DNA from: Aquimonas voraii
GTDB taxonomy: Bacteria > Pseudomonadota > Gammaproteobacteria > Xanthomonadales > Xanthomonadaceae
Assembly: GCF_900101825.1 (NCBI RefSeq)
Contig: NZ_FNAG01000003.1
Location: 186,001 to 250,000 of the forward strand
Direction: 5' to 3'
DNA: 64,000 nt
This document shows positions 28,183-38,556 of the stretch, in pieces; position 1 is the first letter of the stretch; every line of letters starts with the position of its first letter. The position numbers and the translations under genes are program-made. Under the pieces are notes generated by a model that did no database searches, was not told the origin of the DNA, and saw nothing but the letters and a program-made list of their open reading frames with translations.

Positions 28183-28933
28183 GCAACCCACACTCCCTCT
28201 TCAGGCCGAAGAATCGCGTGTCCTCCTCGCGCATGCCGTCGAGCAGGGGGCGGGTGGTGTGGGTGTCGCCGATCGAGACGTAGCCCTGTTCCCACAGCGG
28301 GTGGTAGGGCAGGCCGTGCTGGGCCAGGTAGCGACCGACGTCGCGATCGCTCCAGTCGACGATGGGGTGCAGCTTGAAGCGGCCCTCGCGACGCTGCAGC
28401 ACGGGCGTGCTGCTGCGGCTCTGCGACTGGCTGCGGCGCAGGCCGGCAAACCAGGTGCCGACGCCGAGTTCGCGCAGGGCGCGCTGCATCGGCTCGACCT
28501 TGTGGATGCGGTTGTAGCGCTCGATGCCGTCCAGGCCCTGCTCCCACAGGCGGCCGTGGCGGGCTTCGATCCAGGCCGGCGAGCGCGTGCTGCGGACGAT
28601 GTGCAGGTTGAGGCCAAGGCGATCGGTGAGTGCGTCGATGAACTGGTAGGTCTCGGCGAACAGATAGCCGGTATCGACCACCACCACCGGCAGGCCAGGC
28701 AGGTGCTGGTTCAGCAGGTGCAGGCTGACTGCAGCCTGCGCGCCGAAGCTCGACGACAGCGCGTGGGTACCGGGCAAGTGCTCCAGCGCGAAGCGGATAC
28801 GGGCGTCGGCATCCAGACCTTCCAGCCAGTGATTGATGCGGTCCAGCGCCGCGCCATCGTCATCGGCCGCGGCGGCGACCAGCGCGTCCAGATCGGCCGG
28901 CGCGCTGTCGATGCGGATTGGCTGCGCGCTCAT
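28175..28933 (-). CDS. cysH: Phosphoadenylyl-sulfate (PAPS) reductase
   Basis: 252-residue cytoplasmic enzyme reducing PAPS (or APS) to sulfite with thioredoxin. Landmarks: the PP-loop-like [35 protein letters not shown]-type block [14 protein letters not shown], and the C-terminal catalytic-Cys motif ECGLHE. Only this single Cys is present at the C-terminus, and the paired cysteines that bind the iron-sulfur cluster of APS reductases are not seen, favouring a PAPS-type enzyme. Its start overlaps the cysI stop (ATGA), and its stop overlaps the proposed cysG start, so cysJIHG is tightly coupled. Confidence 0.93.
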   Translation of the reverse strand: MSAQPIRIDSAPADLDALVAAAADDDGAALDRINHWLEGLDADARIRFALEHLPGTHALSSSFGAQAAVSLHLLNQHLPGLPVVVVDTGYLFAETYQFIDALTDRLGLNLHIVRSTRSPAWIEARHGRLWEQGLDGIERYNRIHKVEPMQRALRELGVGTWFAGLRRSQSQSRSSTPVLQRREGRFKLHPIVDWSDRDVGRYLAQHGLPYHPLWEQGYVSIGDTHTTRPLLDGMREEDTRFFGLKRECGLHE

Positions 28934-30630
28934 GCGGCCAGCACCTTGCGGATGCGCACGGGCTCGGGCGGCAGCAGGCCGGCGCGCAGCAGGTAGTCGC
29001 CGAAGTGTTCGCCCGCATTGCGTTCGGCCGCATAGCGCGCGATCAGCGGATCGAGCTCGGCGAGGATTTCCGATTCGGTGATGTTCTCGCGGTACAGGCG
29101 GTTCAGCCTCTGCCCGCGGTGGTCCGCGCCCAGCATCAGGTTGTAGCGGCCCGGCGCCTTGCCGACGAGCGCGATCTCACCGAGGTAGGGCCGCGAGCAG
29201 CCGTTCGGGCAGCCGGAGATGCGCAGCAGGATCGACTGCTGGCCCACGCCGTGCCGATCAAGCAACGCCTGCACCTTGTCCAGGGCCTCATCGAGATAGC
29301 GCTCGGCCTCGGCCATGGCCAGGCCGCAGGTCGGCAGGGCCACGCAGGCCAGGGCCTCGCGCTTCAGCGGGCTGGTCTCGAGCGCATCGAGCAGGCCGTA
29401 GCGGCGCAGCAGGGCGTCGATGCCGGCGCGGCGCTCGGGGGCGATGTCGGCGATGACCAGGTTCTGGTTGGGCGTCATGCGGAAGTGGCCACGGTGCACT
29501 TTCGCGACTTCGCGCAGGCCGGTCAGGTGCAGGCGGTCGGCGCTGTCCTGGATGCGGCCGGCGGGAATGCGCAGGGTCAGATGCCAGTGGCGGTTGTCCG
29601 CCTCGACCCAGCCGAAGCGGTCGCCGCTGTGGACGAACTCGAAGGCGCGCGGCGGCTGCAGGCTCACCCCCGAGCGGCGCTCGACCTCGGCGCGGAAGGC
29701 GTCGAGCCCGTGTTCGTCGAGGGTGTACTTCAGGCGCGCACGCTTGCGGGTGGCGCGGTTGCCCATGTCGCGCTGGGCGGTGACCACGGCCTCGCCGACC
29801 GCAATCACGTCGTGGGGTCCGATGAAACCGAGCAGGTCGGCGAGGCGTGGATAGGTTTCGGCGTCGCCATGGGTGCTGCCCATGCCGCCGCCGACGCTGA
29901 CGTTGTAGCCGGCGAGTTCGCCGTTCTCGACCACGGCGATGAAGCCGAGGTCCTGGCTGAAAACATCGACATCGTTGTGCGGCGGAATGGCGAAGCCGAT
30001 CTTGAACTTGCGCGGCAGATAGGTCGGCCCGTAGATGGGCTCCGATTCGGGAACGGGCTCGCCCTTGTCGCCGGCGACGCGCTCCTCGTCCAGCCAGATT
30101 TCGTAGTAGGCGCGGGTGTTGGGCAGCAGGTGTTCGGACAGCGCGGCGGCCTGCCGGTAGACGGTGTCGTGCAGCGCCGACAGCAGCGGGTTGGCGGCCA
30201 CCGCGACATTGCGATTGACGTCGCCGCAGGCGGCCAGAGTGTCGATCAGGGCGGCGTTGATCGCCTGCATGGTCGGCTTCAGGTCGCGCTTGATCACGCC
30301 GTGGAACTGGAAGGCCTGGCGGGTGGTGATGCGCAGGCCGCGCTCGGCATAGGTGGTGGCGATGGCATCGAGCTTCAGCCACTGCTCGGGCGTGATCACC
30401 CCGCCCGGCGTGCGCGTGCGGATCATGAAACTGTGCGCGGGCTCGAGCTTGGCGCGCCTGCGCTCCTCGCGGATGTCGCGGTCGTCCTGCTGGTAGCTGC
30501 CGTGGTACTTCAGCACCACCTGGTCGCTGTCGCGCAGGGCGCCCGTCACGGCATCGGCGAGGCTGTCCTCGATGGTGCCGCGAAGCAGGCGGCTGTCGCG
30601 TTTGATGTCTTCCACGGAATGGCTGGCCAT
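28930..30630 (-). CDS. cysI: Sulfite reductase (NADPH) hemoprotein beta-component
   Basis: 566-residue siroheme/4Fe-4S protein that performs the six-electron reduction of sulfite to sulfide. The four cluster cysteines are visible as CVALPTC and, about 40 residues on, GCPNGC. Substrate-binding basics lie in [17 protein letters not shown] (N-terminal half) and [13 protein letters not shown]. Length equals the usual 550-580 residues. It begins nine bases after cysJ, with GGTCC-rich rather than strong Shine-Dalgarno sequence, and overlaps cysH by four bases. Needs siroheme made by the CysG encoded downstream in the same operon. Confidence 0.95.
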   Translation of the reverse strand: MASHSVEDIKRDSRLLRGTIEDSLADAVTGALRDSDQVVLKYHGSYQQDDRDIREERRRAKLEPAHSFMIRTRTPGGVITPEQWLKLDAIATTYAERGLRITTRQAFQFHGVIKRDLKPTMQAINAALIDTLAACGDVNRNVAVAANPLLSALHDTVYRQAAALSEHLLPNTRAYYEIWLDEERVAGDKGEPVPESEPIYGPTYLPRKFKIGFAIPPHNDVDVFSQDLGFIAVVENGELAGYNVSVGGGMGSTHGDAETYPRLADLLGFIGPHDVIAVGEAVVTAQRDMGNRATRKRARLKYTLDEHGLDAFRAEVERRSGVSLQPPRAFEFVHSGDRFGWVEADNRHWHLTLRIPAGRIQDSADRLHLTGLREVAKVHRGHFRMTPNQNLVIADIAPERRAGIDALLRRYGLLDALETSPLKREALACVALPTCGLAMAEAERYLDEALDKVQALLDRHGVGQQSILLRISGCPNGCSRPYLGEIALVGKAPGRYNLMLGADHRGQRLNRLYRENITESEILAELDPLIARYAAERNAGEHFGDYLLRAGLLPPEPVRIRKVLAA

Positions 30631-30639
30631 GGCAGGACC

Positions 30640-32469
30640 TCAGTAGACGTCGCGGGCATAGCGCCCGGACTGCTGTAGCTGCTGCAGGGCCTCGGTCGCG
30701 GCCTCGGCGCCGCCGAGGCGCTGGGCGAACAGGTCGAGCAGGGTCTGATGGACGTCGCGACCCAGTGCCAGGCTGCCGCAGACGTAGAAGTGCGCGCCGC
30801 CGTCCAGCCACTCGAACAGGCGCGTGGCCTGCTCGCGCAGGCGCTGCTGCACGTAGACGCGCGGTTTGGCGTCGCGCGAGAAGGCGAGATCGATGTGCTG
30901 CAGCTCGCCGCGGCGCAGGTGCTCCTGCCACTCGGTCTGGTACAGGAAGTCGTCGCGCAGGGAACGTGCGCCGAACAGCAGCCAGTGCCGGCCGCGGGCG
31001 CCTTCGGCCACGCGCTGCTGCACGAAGGCGCGGTAGGGCGCGATGCCGGTGCCGGCGCCGAGCATGATCAGATCGCGCTCGCCGTCGGCCGGCAGGCGGA
31101 AGCGCGGGTTTTCCTCGATGAAGACGCGCGCGCGCGCGCCGGGCTCGAGCGTGGCCAGGTGGTGCGAGGCCAGGCCGAGGCGCAGCGGGTCCTCGTCCTC
31201 GGCGCCGACCACGTCGACCGTGAGGTGCACCTCATCGGCGTAGGCCAGCGGGCTGGAGGCGATCGAGTACAGGCGCGGCGCCATCGGCCGCAGGGCGCGG
31301 ACGAAGGCCTCGGCGGTCCACTGGCCCGGCCATTCGCGCAGCACGTCGATCAGCTGGTGGCTGGACAGCAGGGCCGACAGCGAGGAGGCCTCGGCGGGGT
31401 CCAGCAGGCTGTGCAACTCGCGATGCTTGGAGACCGCACCCAGCGCCACCAGCAGCGGCTTGGCCAGGCGCGTGAGTTCGCGATGCTCGCTCAGCCACAC
31501 GCGCAGCGGACGCGCGACGCCATCGAGCGTGAGTGAGGCATCGCCATCGAGCCGGGTCAGTTCGAGCACGGCGTCGACGAGCGCAGTCGGGTTCGGCGCC
31601 CACACGCCGAGCGCGTCGCCCGGCGCGTAGTGCAGGCCGGAACCGGCGAGGCTCAGCTCCAGATGGCGGACGTCGCGCTGGCTGCCGCGGCCGGTCAGGC
31701 GCACCTGCTCGATCAGCTCGGCCGCGAAGGGCTGCTCGCGCGAGTGCAGGGCCGCGCTCAGCGCCGGCCGCAGCGGGATGATCGCGGCCGAGTGCGCGGC
31801 CCCCGGGTTCGCGCTGGGCGCGAGTTCGGCGGCCAGCGCCTTCAGCGATTCGACCGCGCGCGTGCGCCAGGGCGTGGCGACGGCGTCGATGTCGACATCG
31901 GCCTCGCCCAGCGGCTGCAGGCGATGGGCGCCCAGCTCGGCCAGACGCGCGTCGATCTGCCGGCCGGTCTCGCAGAATCTGGGATAGCTGCTGTCGCCCA
32001 GGCCCAGCACGGCGTACTTCAGTTCAGGCAGCTTGGGTGCGCGCCGACCGAGCAGGAACTCGACGAAGCCCAGCGAATCCTCCGGCGGCTCGCCCTCGCC
32101 CTGGGTGCTGATCACCACCCACAGCAGGCGCTCGTCCTTGAGTTCGCGGGTGGGGTAGGCGTCGGCGCGAAGCAGGCGCACGGCGAAGCCGGCGGACTCG
32201 GCCGCGCTGACCAGACCCTCGGCCGCCCGCTTGGCGTTGCCGGTCTGGCTGCCATACAGCACGGTCAGCCTGGGCTGGGCCGCCGCGGTCGCCTGCGGCG
32301 CGGCGGCAGTGCCGGGGAGTGCGCCGCGGGCCAGGCCGGCGGCGTAGCCCGAGAGCCACCACAGGCTGGCGGGGTCGAGGCCCTCGAGCGCGCGCGCCAG
32401 CGGGACGACCGCGGTGGCGGCGGGCAGGGGCAGGGCGCTCAGGTCGGGCAGGGCGGGAAAGGCAGACAT
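30640..32469 (-). CDS. cysJ: Sulfite reductase (NADPH) flavoprotein alpha-component
   Basis: 609-residue diflavin reductase delivering electrons from NADPH through FAD and FMN to CysI. Domains in order: FMN flavodoxin (LTVLYGSQTGNAKRAAEGL near residue 65), FAD domain (HYAPGDALGVW; PRLYSIASSP), NADPH domain (MLGAGTGIAPYRAFVQQR; HFYVCGSLALGRDVH) and the family C-terminus YARDVY. The ATG at 32469 (MSAFPALPDLS) is preferred; the longer frame to 32565 adds residues unlike the family. First gene of cysJIHG; the 336-bp divergent region upstream should hold the promoter. Confidence 0.93.
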   Translation of the reverse strand: MSAFPALPDLSALPLPAATAVVPLARALEGLDPASLWWLSGYAAGLARGALPGTAAAPQATAAAQPRLTVLYGSQTGNAKRAAEGLVSAAESAGFAVRLLRADAYPTRELKDERLLWVVISTQGEGEPPEDSLGFVEFLLGRRAPKLPELKYAVLGLGDSSYPRFCETGRQIDARLAELGAHRLQPLGEADVDIDAVATPWRTRAVESLKALAAELAPSANPGAAHSAAIIPLRPALSAALHSREQPFAAELIEQVRLTGRGSQRDVRHLELSLAGSGLHYAPGDALGVWAPNPTALVDAVLELTRLDGDASLTLDGVARPLRVWLSEHRELTRLAKPLLVALGAVSKHRELHSLLDPAEASSLSALLSSHQLIDVLREWPGQWTAEAFVRALRPMAPRLYSIASSPLAYADEVHLTVDVVGAEDEDPLRLGLASHHLATLEPGARARVFIEENPRFRLPADGERDLIMLGAGTGIAPYRAFVQQRVAEGARGRHWLLFGARSLRDDFLYQTEWQEHLRRGELQHIDLAFSRDAKPRVYVQQRLREQATRLFEWLDGGAHFYVCGSLALGRDVHQTLLDLFAQRLGGAEAATEALQQLQQSGRYARDVY

Positions 32470-32805
32470 CGCGCACCGGCATCGAAAGTTCGGGCAAGCA
32501 CTGTCGCAACCGCGGTGCGCGCGCAGAAACGCGGATCGGATGCTTCGATAGTCCGCGAAGGACATAAGCGCCGGTGCCCCGGCATCTGGCAGCCCGCGCC
32601 CCCTTCACCCGCCGGCTACAAAGCCCTGTTGGCGCGTGGACTTACGGCACAGGCCGCGGCTGTGCCGGCGGGTTCATGCTTCACATCCGTGCAAGTCGGG
32701 CGTGGCGCCGCGGGTAGCCGCCTCCGCCCGCGCCCGTTTCCCCTTTCTGCCGCGTCGTCGCCCTCCCCGCGCTGCCGCTGGCTGCAACCGCCCCCCGAGG
32801 TTCGC
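32470..32805. other. Divergent intergenic region cysJ / RND adaptor
   Basis: 336 bp between two divergent starts, without a credible gene. It should hold both promoters. I do not recognise a CysB site or a repressor operator with confidence. Confidence 0.4.
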
Positions 32806-33900
32806 ATGCACTTCCCGTCGCGCTTCAAGCGCTTGAAACACACGTCCGGTCCGCTGCTCTGCGCGCTGTCGATTGGCCTGCTGATGGCGGCCTGCGGCAG
32901 CGAAGCCCCTGCACCAGGTTCCTCGGGCGGCATGCCGCCGGCGACCGTGATCAGCGCCACGGTGGCGACGCAGCCGTGGGTCGACCAGATCGAAGCGCTT
33001 GGCACGGCACAGGCCAGCGAGTCGGTGACCCTGACTGCCAAGGTCACCGAGACGGTCGATGCGGTGAAGTTCGAGGACGGTGACCGCGTCGCCGCCGGCG
33101 ACATCCTGGTCGACCTCTCGGGCCGCGCCGAAGTGGCCAACCTCGAAGAAGCCCAGGCCACGTTCAAGGAGGCCCAGCAGCAGTACGAGCGCCTCGTCGG
33201 CCTGGTCGAGAACGGCACCGTGCCGCGCAGCCAGCTGGACAGCCAGATCGCCGCCCGCGATGCCGCCCGGGCCCGGGTCGAGACCATCCGCGCGCGCCTG
33301 GCGGATCGTGTCATCACCGCGCCCTTCGCCGGCGTACTCGGTTTCCGTCAGGTCAGCCCCGGCACCCTGGTCACCCCGGGCACGCCGATCGCCACGCTCG
33401 ACGACATCTCGGTGATCAAGCTCGACTTCGCCGTGCCCGAGACCTTCCTGTCTGCGGTGGCCGCGGGGCAGACCGTGCGGGCGCGCAGCGCGGCCTATCC
33501 GGGCCAGGAATTCACCGGCGTGGTCGCGACCGTGGGTTCGCGCGTCGATCCGGTCTCGCGTGCGGTGATGGTGCGCGCCGACTTCGAGAACCCGCAGCTG
33601 CTGCTGCGACCCGGCATGCTGCTGACCGTGCGGGTGGAGAAGCCGGCGCGCGAGGCGATCGTGATCCCCGAACTTGCCCTGCTGCAGGTTGGCTCCCAGA
33701 GCTTCGTCTACCGCGTCGGTGCGGAGGGCGCGGTGGAGCGCGCCAACGTGCGCGCCGGCGCGCGCCGCCGCGGCGAGGTGGAGATCGTCGAGGGCCTGGC
33801 GGTCGGCGAGCGCATCGTGGTCGAGGGCACGGTCAAGCTGCGTCCCGGCGTGCGCGTGGTGGAGGCGGCGGCAGCGACTGCCGCGGCCCCGGCAGGCTGA
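32806..33900 (+). CDS. RND efflux periplasmic adaptor lipoprotein (HlyD/AcrA type)
   Basis: 364-residue membrane fusion protein linking the inner-membrane RND pump to an outer-membrane channel. The N-terminal lipobox is LLMAACGS, so it is probably lipid-anchored in the inner membrane. The barrel-sandwich halves are seen as TAKVTETVDAVKFEDGDRV and ITAPFAGVLGFRQVSPGTLV, with a short alpha-hairpin between, then the beta-barrel and membrane-proximal domains. Start at 32806: GAGG five bases before. The pump gene starts 11 bases after the stop. No TolC-type gene is nearby, so a shared outer-membrane channel is presumably used. Confidence 0.9.
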   Translation: MHFPSRFKRLKHTSGPLLCALSIGLLMAACGSEAPAPGSSGGMPPATVISATVATQPWVDQIEALGTAQASESVTLTAKVTETVDAVKFEDGDRVAAGDILVDLSGRAEVANLEEAQATFKEAQQQYERLVGLVENGTVPRSQLDSQIAARDAARARVETIRARLADRVITAPFAGVLGFRQVSPGTLVTPGTPIATLDDISVIKLDFAVPETFLSAVAAGQTVRARSAAYPGQEFTGVVATVGSRVDPVSRAVMVRADFENPQLLLRPGMLLTVRVEKPAREAIVIPELALLQVGSQSFVYRVGAEGAVERANVRAGARRRGEVEIVEGLAVGERIVVEGTVKLRPGVRVVEAAAATAAAPAG

Positions 33901-33911
33901 GGGAGGGCGCC

Positions 33912-36900
33912 ATGGTCCTGTCCGATCTTTCAATCAAGCGTCCGGTGCTGGCTACCGTGATGAACCTGCTGCTGGTGGTGCTCGGCGTGATGGCCTACAG
34001 CACCCTGACCGTGCGCGAGCTGCCGGATATCGATCCGCCGATCGTCTCGGTCGAAGTGACCTACACCGGTGCCTCTGCGGCAGTGGTGGAAACCCGCGTC
34101 ACCCAGATCCTGGAGGACGCGGTCAGCGGCATCGAAGGCATCGAGTCGGTCGACTCGCGCAGCCGCAACGGCGCCAGCAACGTCACCATCGAGTTCGGCC
34201 TGAATCGCGACATCGAGGCCGCCACCAACGACGTGCGCGACGCCATCAGCCGCGTCATCGACCGACTGCCGCAGGAGGTCAACGCCCCACAGGTGGCCAA
34301 GGTCGAGGCCGACTCGCAGCCGATCATCTGGCTGAACATGAACTCCGACCGGATGGACACGCTCGAGTTGACCGACTACGCCGAGCGCTACATCACCGAC
34401 CGGCTGTCGGCACTCGATGGCGTCGCCGCGGTGCGCGTCGGCGGCCAGCAGCGCTATGCCATGCGTATCTGGCTGGACCGGCAGGCCCTGGCCGCGCGCG
34501 GGCTGACGGTCAACGACGTCGAGAGTGCGCTGCGCCGCGAGAACATCGAGCTGCCGGCCGGTCGCCTGCAGTCGGAAACCCGCGACTTCACCCTGCGCGT
34601 CACCCGCAACTACCTGACCGCGGATGACTTTGCCCAGCTCTCGCTGGCCAAGGGCGAAGACGGCTACGTGGTGCGGCTGGGCGACGTCGCCCGCGTCGAG
34701 CGCGCCTCCAGCGAGCGGCGCGCCTATTTCCGCGGCAACGGCCAACCCAACCTGGGCCTCGGCATCGTCAAGACCTCGACTGCCAACAGTCTCGATGTCG
34801 CCAAGGCGGTCAAGGCCGAGGTCGAGCGCATCCAGTCCACGCTGCCCGAGGGCGCCAGCCTGATCGTCGCCTTCGACACCACCATCTTCATCGACTCGGC
34901 GCTGAAGCGCGTGCAGTGGACCCTGCTCGAAGCCATGGTGCTGGTGCTGATCGTGATCTACCTGTTCCTCGGCAGCCTGCGCGCGGCCCTGGTGCCGGCG
35001 GTGACGGTGCCGGTCTGCCTGATCGCCGCCTTCATGGCGCTGTCGGCCTTCGGCTTCTCGATCAATCTGCTGACCCTGCTGGCCTTGGTGCTGTGCATCG
35101 GCCTCGTCGTCGACGATGCCATCATCGTGCTGGAGAACGTGCAGCGCCGCGCCGACCTCGGCGAGCCCGCCCTGCTGGCGTCCAAGCGCGGCACCGCCCA
35201 GGTGGCGTTCGCGGTGATCGCCACCACGGCCGTGCTGGTGGCGGTGTTCCTGCCGGTGGGTTTCATGCAGTCGAACGCGGGACGTCTGTTCCGTGAGCTG
35301 GCGGTGGCGCTGTCGGCGGCGGTCGCGATCTCCAGCTTCGTCGCGCTGACCCTGACCCCGATGATGTGCTCGAAGCTGGTGCGGCCGAACGAGCGGCCGA
35401 ACCGCTTCAACGCCCTGTTCCTTGACTTCATTGCAGCGGTCGCCAAGCGCTACGGCCAGCTGGTCAACGCCATGGTGCATCGCTCGCGCGCGGCGCTGAC
35501 GGCAGGCCTTGCGATCGCCTTCGCCGGCGTCGGCGTGCTGGCGGTGTGGCTGTTCAATACCGTGCCCAGCGAGCTCGCGCCGGATGAGGATCGCGGCAGT
35601 TTCTTCGTCAGCATCCAGGGCCCCGAGGGCGCCGGCTTCGACTACACGGTCAGCCAGGTGCAGCAGATCGAGGAGCGGCTGATGCCCTTCGTCACCGACG
35701 GCCCGGTGCAGCGCATGAACACGCGCGTGCCGGGCGGCTTCGGCGCCAGCGAGGAGATGCACACCGGCTTCGCCATCGTGATCCTGAAGGACTGGGCCGA
35801 GCGCGAGATGAGCACGGGCGAGGTGATCGACGCGTTCCGGGCCCAGCTGAACAGCATCCCCGGCGTGCGCGCCTTCGCCCAGGGCCGCGGTGGCGGTCTC
35901 GGCGGCGGCCGCGGCCAGCCCCTGCAGTTCGTGCTGGGCGGGCCCAACTACGAGGAGCTCTCGCAGTGGCGCGATCGCATGCTGGCGCGCATCGACGAGA
36001 ACCCCGGCATCTTCGCTGCGGACTCGGATTACCAGGAAACCCGCCCGCAGATGCGCATCGACATCGACCGCGCGCGCGCGGCCGACCTCGGCGTGTCGGT
36101 GCAGGAGATCGGCCGCACGCTGGAGACCCTGATGGGCTCGCGGCGCGTCACCACCTATGTCGAGGACGGAGAGGAGTACGACGTGGTGCTGCAGGCCGAA
36201 GAAGCCTTCCGCAGCGGCCCGACCGACCTCACAGGCGTCTACGTGCGCTCCGAGCGCACCCGCGAGCTGATCCCGCTGGCCAATCTCGTCACCCTGTCCG
36301 AGCTGGCCGAGCCGGGCAGCTTCAACCGCTTCAACCGCCTGCGCGCGATCACCATCTCGGCCAACCTCGCGGCCGGCTACACCTTGGGCGAGGCGATTCG
36401 CTGGGTCGAGCAGACCGCCCGCGAGGAGCTGCCCGACTACGCGCAGATCGACTACAAGGGCGGCTCGCGCGAGTTCGTCAAGGCCAGCGGCAGCGCGCTG
36501 ACCACGTTCGCCATGGCCCTGCTGGTGGTCTACCTGGTGCTGGCGGCGCAGTTCGAGAGCTTCATCCATCCGCTGGTGATCATGTTCACCGTGCCCTTGG
36601 CGGTGCTGGGCGCGCTCGGCGGCCTCTGGCTCACGGGCGGAACCCTGAACCTGTTCAGCCAGATCGGCATCGTCATGCTGGTGGGCCTCGCGGCCAAGAA
36701 CGGCATCCTGATCGTCGAGTTCGCCAACCAGCTGCGCGACGAAGGGCGGCAGGTGCTGGACGCGATCACCGAGGCCGCCTCGGTGCGCCTGCGGCCGATC
36801 CTGATGACCTCGATCGCCACGATTGCCGGTGCGGTGCCGCTGGTGGTGGCCGGCGGCCCGGGCTCGGCCAGCCGCGCCACCATCGGCGTGGTGGTGATCT

Positions 36901-37049
36901 TCGGCGTGGCCTTCTCGACCCTGCTGTCGCTGTTCGTGGTGCCGGCCTTCTATGCCCTGCTGGCACCGTTCACCCGCTCACCCGAGGCGCTGGGACGTAA
37001 GCTCGACGAACTCGACGAGCAGGTCGCGCCGGTGGGGGGCCACGCATGA
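33912..37049 (+). CDS. RND-family efflux transporter permease (AcrB/MexB superfamily)
   Basis: 1045-residue proton-driven inner-membrane pump. Twelve hydrophobic segments with two large periplasmic loops; the first begins ELPDIDPPIVSVEVTYTGAS. The proton-relay Asp pair lies in GLVVDDAIIVLENV, and RND motifs include GSLRAALVPAVTVPVCLI and LVGLAAKNGILIVEFANQL. Length is standard for HAE-1-type pumps. GGGAGGG lies just before the ATG. The cargo cannot be told from sequence. Its stop overlaps the following methyltransferase start by four bases, an unusual partner for an efflux operon. Confidence 0.93.
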   Translation: MVLSDLSIKRPVLATVMNLLLVVLGVMAYSTLTVRELPDIDPPIVSVEVTYTGASAAVVETRVTQILEDAVSGIEGIESVDSRSRNGASNVTIEFGLNRDIEAATNDVRDAISRVIDRLPQEVNAPQVAKVEADSQPIIWLNMNSDRMDTLELTDYAERYITDRLSALDGVAAVRVGGQQRYAMRIWLDRQALAARGLTVNDVESALRRENIELPAGRLQSETRDFTLRVTRNYLTADDFAQLSLAKGEDGYVVRLGDVARVERASSERRAYFRGNGQPNLGLGIVKTSTANSLDVAKAVKAEVERIQSTLPEGASLIVAFDTTIFIDSALKRVQWTLLEAMVLVLIVIYLFLGSLRAALVPAVTVPVCLIAAFMALSAFGFSINLLTLLALVLCIGLVVDDAIIVLENVQRRADLGEPALLASKRGTAQVAFAVIATTAVLVAVFLPVGFMQSNAGRLFRELAVALSAAVAISSFVALTLTPMMCSKLVRPNERPNRFNALFLDFIAAVAKRYGQLVNAMVHRSRAALTAGLAIAFAGVGVLAVWLFNTVPSELAPDEDRGSFFVSIQGPEGAGFDYTVSQVQQIEERLMPFVTDGPVQRMNTRVPGGFGASEEMHTGFAIVILKDWAEREMSTGEVIDAFRAQLNSIPGVRAFAQGRGGGLGGGRGQPLQFVLGGPNYEELSQWRDRMLARIDENPGIFAADSDYQETRPQMRIDIDRARAADLGVSVQEIGRTLETLMGSRRVTTYVEDGEEYDVVLQAEEAFRSGPTDLTGVYVRSERTRELIPLANLVTLSELAEPGSFNRFNRLRAITISANLAAGYTLGEAIRWVEQTAREELPDYAQIDYKGGSREFVKASGSALTTFAMALLVVYLVLAAQFESFIHPLVIMFTVPLAVLGALGGLWLTGGTLNLFSQIGIVMLVGLAAKNGILIVEFANQLRDEGRQVLDAITEAASVRLRPILMTSIATIAGAVPLVVAGGPGSASRATIGVVVIFGVAFSTLLSLFVVPAFYALLAPFTRSPEALGRKLDELDEQVAPVGGHA

Positions 37050-38365
37050 GTCATGAGAGCGGAGACGGCGGCAACGAGGGCGATCGCGGTCTTGGCGCCA
37101 AGCGCGGTGCCGGCGAGGGCTCGCCGTGGTCGGCGCGCCGCGCTGCGGGCGAAGGCCCCGCGCGCGCGGGCGGAGCGCGCAGCGTGCAAGGCAGCGGCGA
37201 GCGCAGCAGCGGCCCATGGCCTGCGCGTGCCTCACGCCCCGCGGACGCCCCCCGCGGGCCTGGTCCGCGGGCGGAGTCGCCCGAGCCGCCGCGCGATCGC
37301 AGCGACCGCAGGTCCGCTGAGGCCGCCGCACCTTCCGGCAACCGCGGCCCGTGGTCGCGCGGCGATGCGGCCTCCGCGGGCCCGCGCCGCGAGCCGCCGC
37401 CGCGTGGTTCGTCTGCGCCACGCCCGCACGCGGGCAGCGAGCGGGCAGCCCATGGCGAGGCCCGACCGCGACCCGATCGCGAGCGCGGGCCCTCGCGACG
37501 CGACGCGGACACGGCGATCGCAGGCCGCGGCACAGACGCCCACCGCGGCCCGCGTCCAGCGCGTCGCGAAGAGCGTCAGGACGAGACTGTCGCGACGCCG
37601 CGCGTGCTGCGTGAGCCTGAGCAGAAAATCTGCGGCCTGAACGCCGCGCGCGCCGCCTTTGCCGCGCGGCCCGAAGCCCTGCGCAAGGTGTATCTCAGCG
37701 AGGCGCGCATCGGCGCGCTGCGCGAGCTGCTGGCCTTCTGCGTGGCCAAGCGTCTCGGCTATCGCGTGGTCGAGGATGAAGAGCTCGAACGCATCAGCGG
37801 CGGCAGCCACCACGAGGGCGTCTGCCTGCTGATGCAGCCGCGGCCCGAGCGCGATCTGCAGGGCCTGCTCGATGCCCTGCCGCGCACCGGCCCGGTGCGC
37901 CTGCTGTGGCTGGACGGCGTCGGCAATCCGCACAACCTGGGCGCGGTGCTGCGTTCGGCCGCGCACTTCGGCGCCCAGGCCGTGCTGCTGCCGCCGCAGT
38001 CCACGCTCTCGCTGTCGGCCGCCGCCGCGCGCGTCGCCGAGGGCGGCGCCGAGCACGTGCCGGTGGTGCGGCTGGACGGACAGGGCAGCAGCGCCGAGCT
38101 CCGCGCCCTTGAGCAGCTCGTCGAAGCCGGCTTCGTCACCGTCGCCACCCTGCCGGCCGGCGCCACTGACCTGTACGCCCAGCCGCTGCCGCAGCGCGCG
38201 GTGTTCGTGCTCGGCGCCGAGGGCGAGGGCATGCAGAAGCGTCTGGTCGAGCACTGCGAGCGCGCGGTCTCGATCCCCGGCAGCGGCCGCGTCGAGAGCC
38301 TCAACATCGCCAACGCGGTGGCGGTGCTGCTGGCCGAGCACTGGCGCCAGCATCCCTTGCGCTGA
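37046..38365 (+). CDS. SpoU/TrmH-family RNA 2'-O-methyltransferase with long Arg/Pro-rich N-terminus
   Basis: 439-residue SPOUT methyltransferase. From about residue 190 it has a substrate-binding domain (KICGLNAARAAFAARPEALR; LERISGGSHHEGVCLLM). The three SpoU motifs follow: WLDGVGNPHNLGAVLRSA, VFVLGAEGEGM and SIPGSGRVESLNIANAVAVL, forming the SAM-binding trefoil knot. It resembles the RlmB/YfiF branch (rRNA or tRNA ribose methylation); the exact target is not clear. Residues 1-185 are Arg, Gly, Pro, Ala, Ser and Glu-rich and probably disordered, perhaps adding RNA affinity. The start overlaps the RND stop (ATGA). A downstream start cannot be excluded. Confidence 0.82.
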   Translation: MSHESGDGGNEGDRGLGAKRGAGEGSPWSARRAAGEGPARAGGARSVQGSGERSSGPWPARASRPADAPRGPGPRAESPEPPRDRSDRRSAEAAAPSGNRGPWSRGDAASAGPRREPPPRGSSAPRPHAGSERAAHGEARPRPDRERGPSRRDADTAIAGRGTDAHRGPRPARREERQDETVATPRVLREPEQKICGLNAARAAFAARPEALRKVYLSEARIGALRELLAFCVAKRLGYRVVEDEELERISGGSHHEGVCLLMQPRPERDLQGLLDALPRTGPVRLLWLDGVGNPHNLGAVLRSAAHFGAQAVLLPPQSTLSLSAAAARVAEGGAEHVPVVRLDGQGSSAELRALEQLVEAGFVTVATLPAGATDLYAQPLPQRAVFVLGAEGEGMQKRLVEHCERAVSIPGSGRVESLNIANAVAVLLAEHWRQHPLR

Positions 38366-38556
38366 CACGGGCCGGATCGGGCGCGCCCCACGACCGTCGC
38401 GCTCGGGGCCGCCCGGGCGCTGCAAGCGTCGCTGCGGACCGATGGCGCCCGCAGCCTTGCTGCGCGCGGGTGGTTCGCACTCGGATTGAGAACGATCAAG
38501 GCATCCACCGGGCTGGACGCGCCACCCTTGGCGAAGATCGACCAGGGGAGTGCGCC

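Noticed and set aside
33930-36569. 879-codon open frame antisense to the RND pump
   Set aside because: High-GC shadow frame: low-complexity Arg/His/Gln/Asp-rich translation, no ribosome site, complementary to a clearly conserved gene.
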